DNA of 64,000 nucleotides, taken from assembly GCF_030052995.1 (NCBI RefSeq), contig NZ_JASJPW010000001.1, positions 3,152,001 to 3,216,000 on the forward strand, given 5' to 3'. This DNA comes from Gemmobacter sp. 24YEA27. Lineage in GTDB: Bacteria > Pseudomonadota > Alphaproteobacteria > Rhodobacterales > Rhodobacteraceae. Shown piece after piece: positions 63,041-64,000 of this stretch. Position numbers and translations under genes: made by a program. The notes beneath the pieces were generated by a model. The model had not been told where the DNA came from. It saw only the letters and a program-made list of their open reading frames with translations, and did not search any database. Position 1 is the first letter of the stretch, and every line of letters starts with the position of its first letter.

Positions 63041-64000
63041 ATGGCCGATCAGGCTCAGTTCCAGGACCGTATGCTCTCACTGGGCCTTGCCCGCGTTTCA
63101 GAGGCCGCCGCTTTGGCCTCGGCCCATCTGATCGGGCGCGGCGACGAAAAAGCCGCCGACCAGGCTGCGGTCAATGCGATGCGCGATCAGCTGAATACGC
63201 TTGATATTAAAGGCGTCGTGGTGATCGGCGAAGGCGAACGCGACGAGGCGCCGATGCTGTTCATCGGCGAAGAGGTCGGCACCGGGAACGGGCCGGAAAT
63301 GGATATCGCGCTCGACCCGCTGGAAGGCACCACGCTGACCGCAAAAGACATGCCGAACGCGCTGACCGTGATCGCCATGGCACCGCGCGGCACCCTGCTG
63401 CATGCGCCCGACGTCTATATGGAAAAGCTGGCGGTCGGCCCTGGCTACCGCCCCGGCGTGGTGACGATGGATATGTCGCCCTCCGAGCGGATCTCGGCGC
63501 TCGCGGCGTCGAAAGGCGTCTCGACCGAAGACATCACCGCCTGCGTGCTGGAGCGCCCGCGCCATGAAGCCCTGATCGAGGAAATCCGGTCGACCGGCGC
63601 CTCGATCCGGCTGATCACCGATGGCGATGTGGCCGGCGTCATGCATTGCGCCGAACCGGAAGTGACCGGCATCGACATCTATATGGGGTCGGGTGGCGCA
63701 CCCGAAGGTGTGCTGGCCGCCGCCGCGCTGAAATGCATGGGCGGGCAGTTCTTCGGCAAGCTCCTCTTCCGCAACGAGGATGAAAAATCCCGCGCCAGCA
63801 AGGCCGGTATCACCAATTTCGACCGCGTCTATACGCGTGATGACCTCGTGCGCGCCGATGTGATTTTTGCGGCGACCGGCGTGACCTCGGGCTCGCTCCT
63901 TTCGGGCATCAAGCGCGAACCGGGCTGGGTGACGACCGAGACGATCCTGATGCGGTCAAAAACCGGGTCGGTGCGGCGCATGTCCTATCGCAGCCCGCTG
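63041..64000 (+). CDS. glpX: Class II fructose-1,6-bisphosphatase GlpX, partial
   Basis: 320 residues are visible before the right edge; the family is near 320-335, so little is missing. Motifs are GEGERDEAPMLFIGEE and the lithium-sensitive-phosphatase signature ALDPLEGTTLT, with LITDGDVAG and MGSGGAPEGVLAAAAL. It removes the 1-phosphate of fructose bisphosphate in gluconeogenesis or the Calvin cycle. AGGGA precedes the ATG. The hom-glpX order is common in Rhodobacterales. Confidence 0.94.
   Translation, partial: MADQAQFQDRMLSLGLARVSEAAALASAHLIGRGDEKAADQAAVNAMRDQLNTLDIKGVVVIGEGERDEAPMLFIGEEVGTGNGPEMDIALDPLEGTTLTAKDMPNALTVIAMAPRGTLLHAPDVYMEKLAVGPGYRPGVVTMDMSPSERISALAASKGVSTEDITACVLERPRHEALIEEIRSTGASIRLITDGDVAGVMHCAEPEVTGIDIYMGSGGAPEGVLAAAALKCMGGQFFGKLLFRNEDEKSRASKAGITNFDRVYTRDDLVRADVIFAATGVTSGSLLSGIKREPGWVTTETILMRSKTGSVRRMSYRSPL

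Overview
The window is high-GC alphaproteobacterial DNA, most likely a chromosome of the Rhodobacteraceae/Paracoccaceae group. The grounds are a heterotetrameric sarcosine oxidase cluster (soxBDAG), an MttB-family methyltransferase, a PhyR-NepR-EcfG general stress locus, a phaZ/phaC-phaP-phaR storage-polymer locus, a class II fructose bisphosphatase beside homoserine dehydrogenase, and DUF3572. I saw no rRNA, tRNA, CRISPR array, prophage or intact insertion sequence.

Layout. 1-5.3 kb: partial MttB-type methyltransferase, HAD phosphatase, DUF3572, PleD-like diguanylate cyclase, pyridoxal kinase. 5.6-12.6 kb: a cobalamin riboswitch heads a TonB receptor, an uncharacterised protein, a periplasmic binding protein, a fused FhuB-type permease and an ATPase, so this is probably a corrinoid uptake operon. 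12.7-18.5 kb (minus strand): a second TonB-dependent uptake system, with a Mop/TOBE molybdate-binding protein, TrmO-like protein, binding protein, FecCD permease, ATPase and receptor. Two ModE-box-like operators (14850-14877 and 18490-18513) suggest that it imports molybdate or tungstate; this is the most interesting candidate system here. 18.6-23.5 kb: phosphoesterase, kinase-USP fusion, DDAH-type hydrolase, glycosyltransferase-like protein, secreted protein. 23.5-29.7 kb: general stress locus. phyR and nepR-ecfG-kinase are divergent from one palindrome that reads as an EcfG promoter on both strands. A YqjD/YqjE-like operon and a second EcfG-type promoter follow.

30-40 kb: lytic transglycosylase, a 1.9-kb gene desert, glyoxalase, thyA, folA, an ArsC-like protein, cold-shock protein and thrS. 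40-47.5 kb: two alpha/beta hydrolases, then the PHA locus with three PhaR-type CTGC-N3-GCAG operators, and a LysR regulator. 47.6-57.6 kb: PLP aminotransferase, soxBDAG (with an unrelated gene and a 640-bp gap between soxB and soxD) and glutamate dehydrogenase. 58-61 kb: orphan TadG/TadE pseudopilin-type genes. 61.2-64 kb: small lipoprotein, hom and partial glpX.

At least ten places need one missing base restored to give full-length proteins, including the essential genes thrS and thyA. The pattern (always a lost base, mostly in G/C runs) points to sequencing or assembly error rather than real gene decay, so frameshifted genes are annotated at their reconstructed extent. All family assignments come from reading the sequence; no database search was run.
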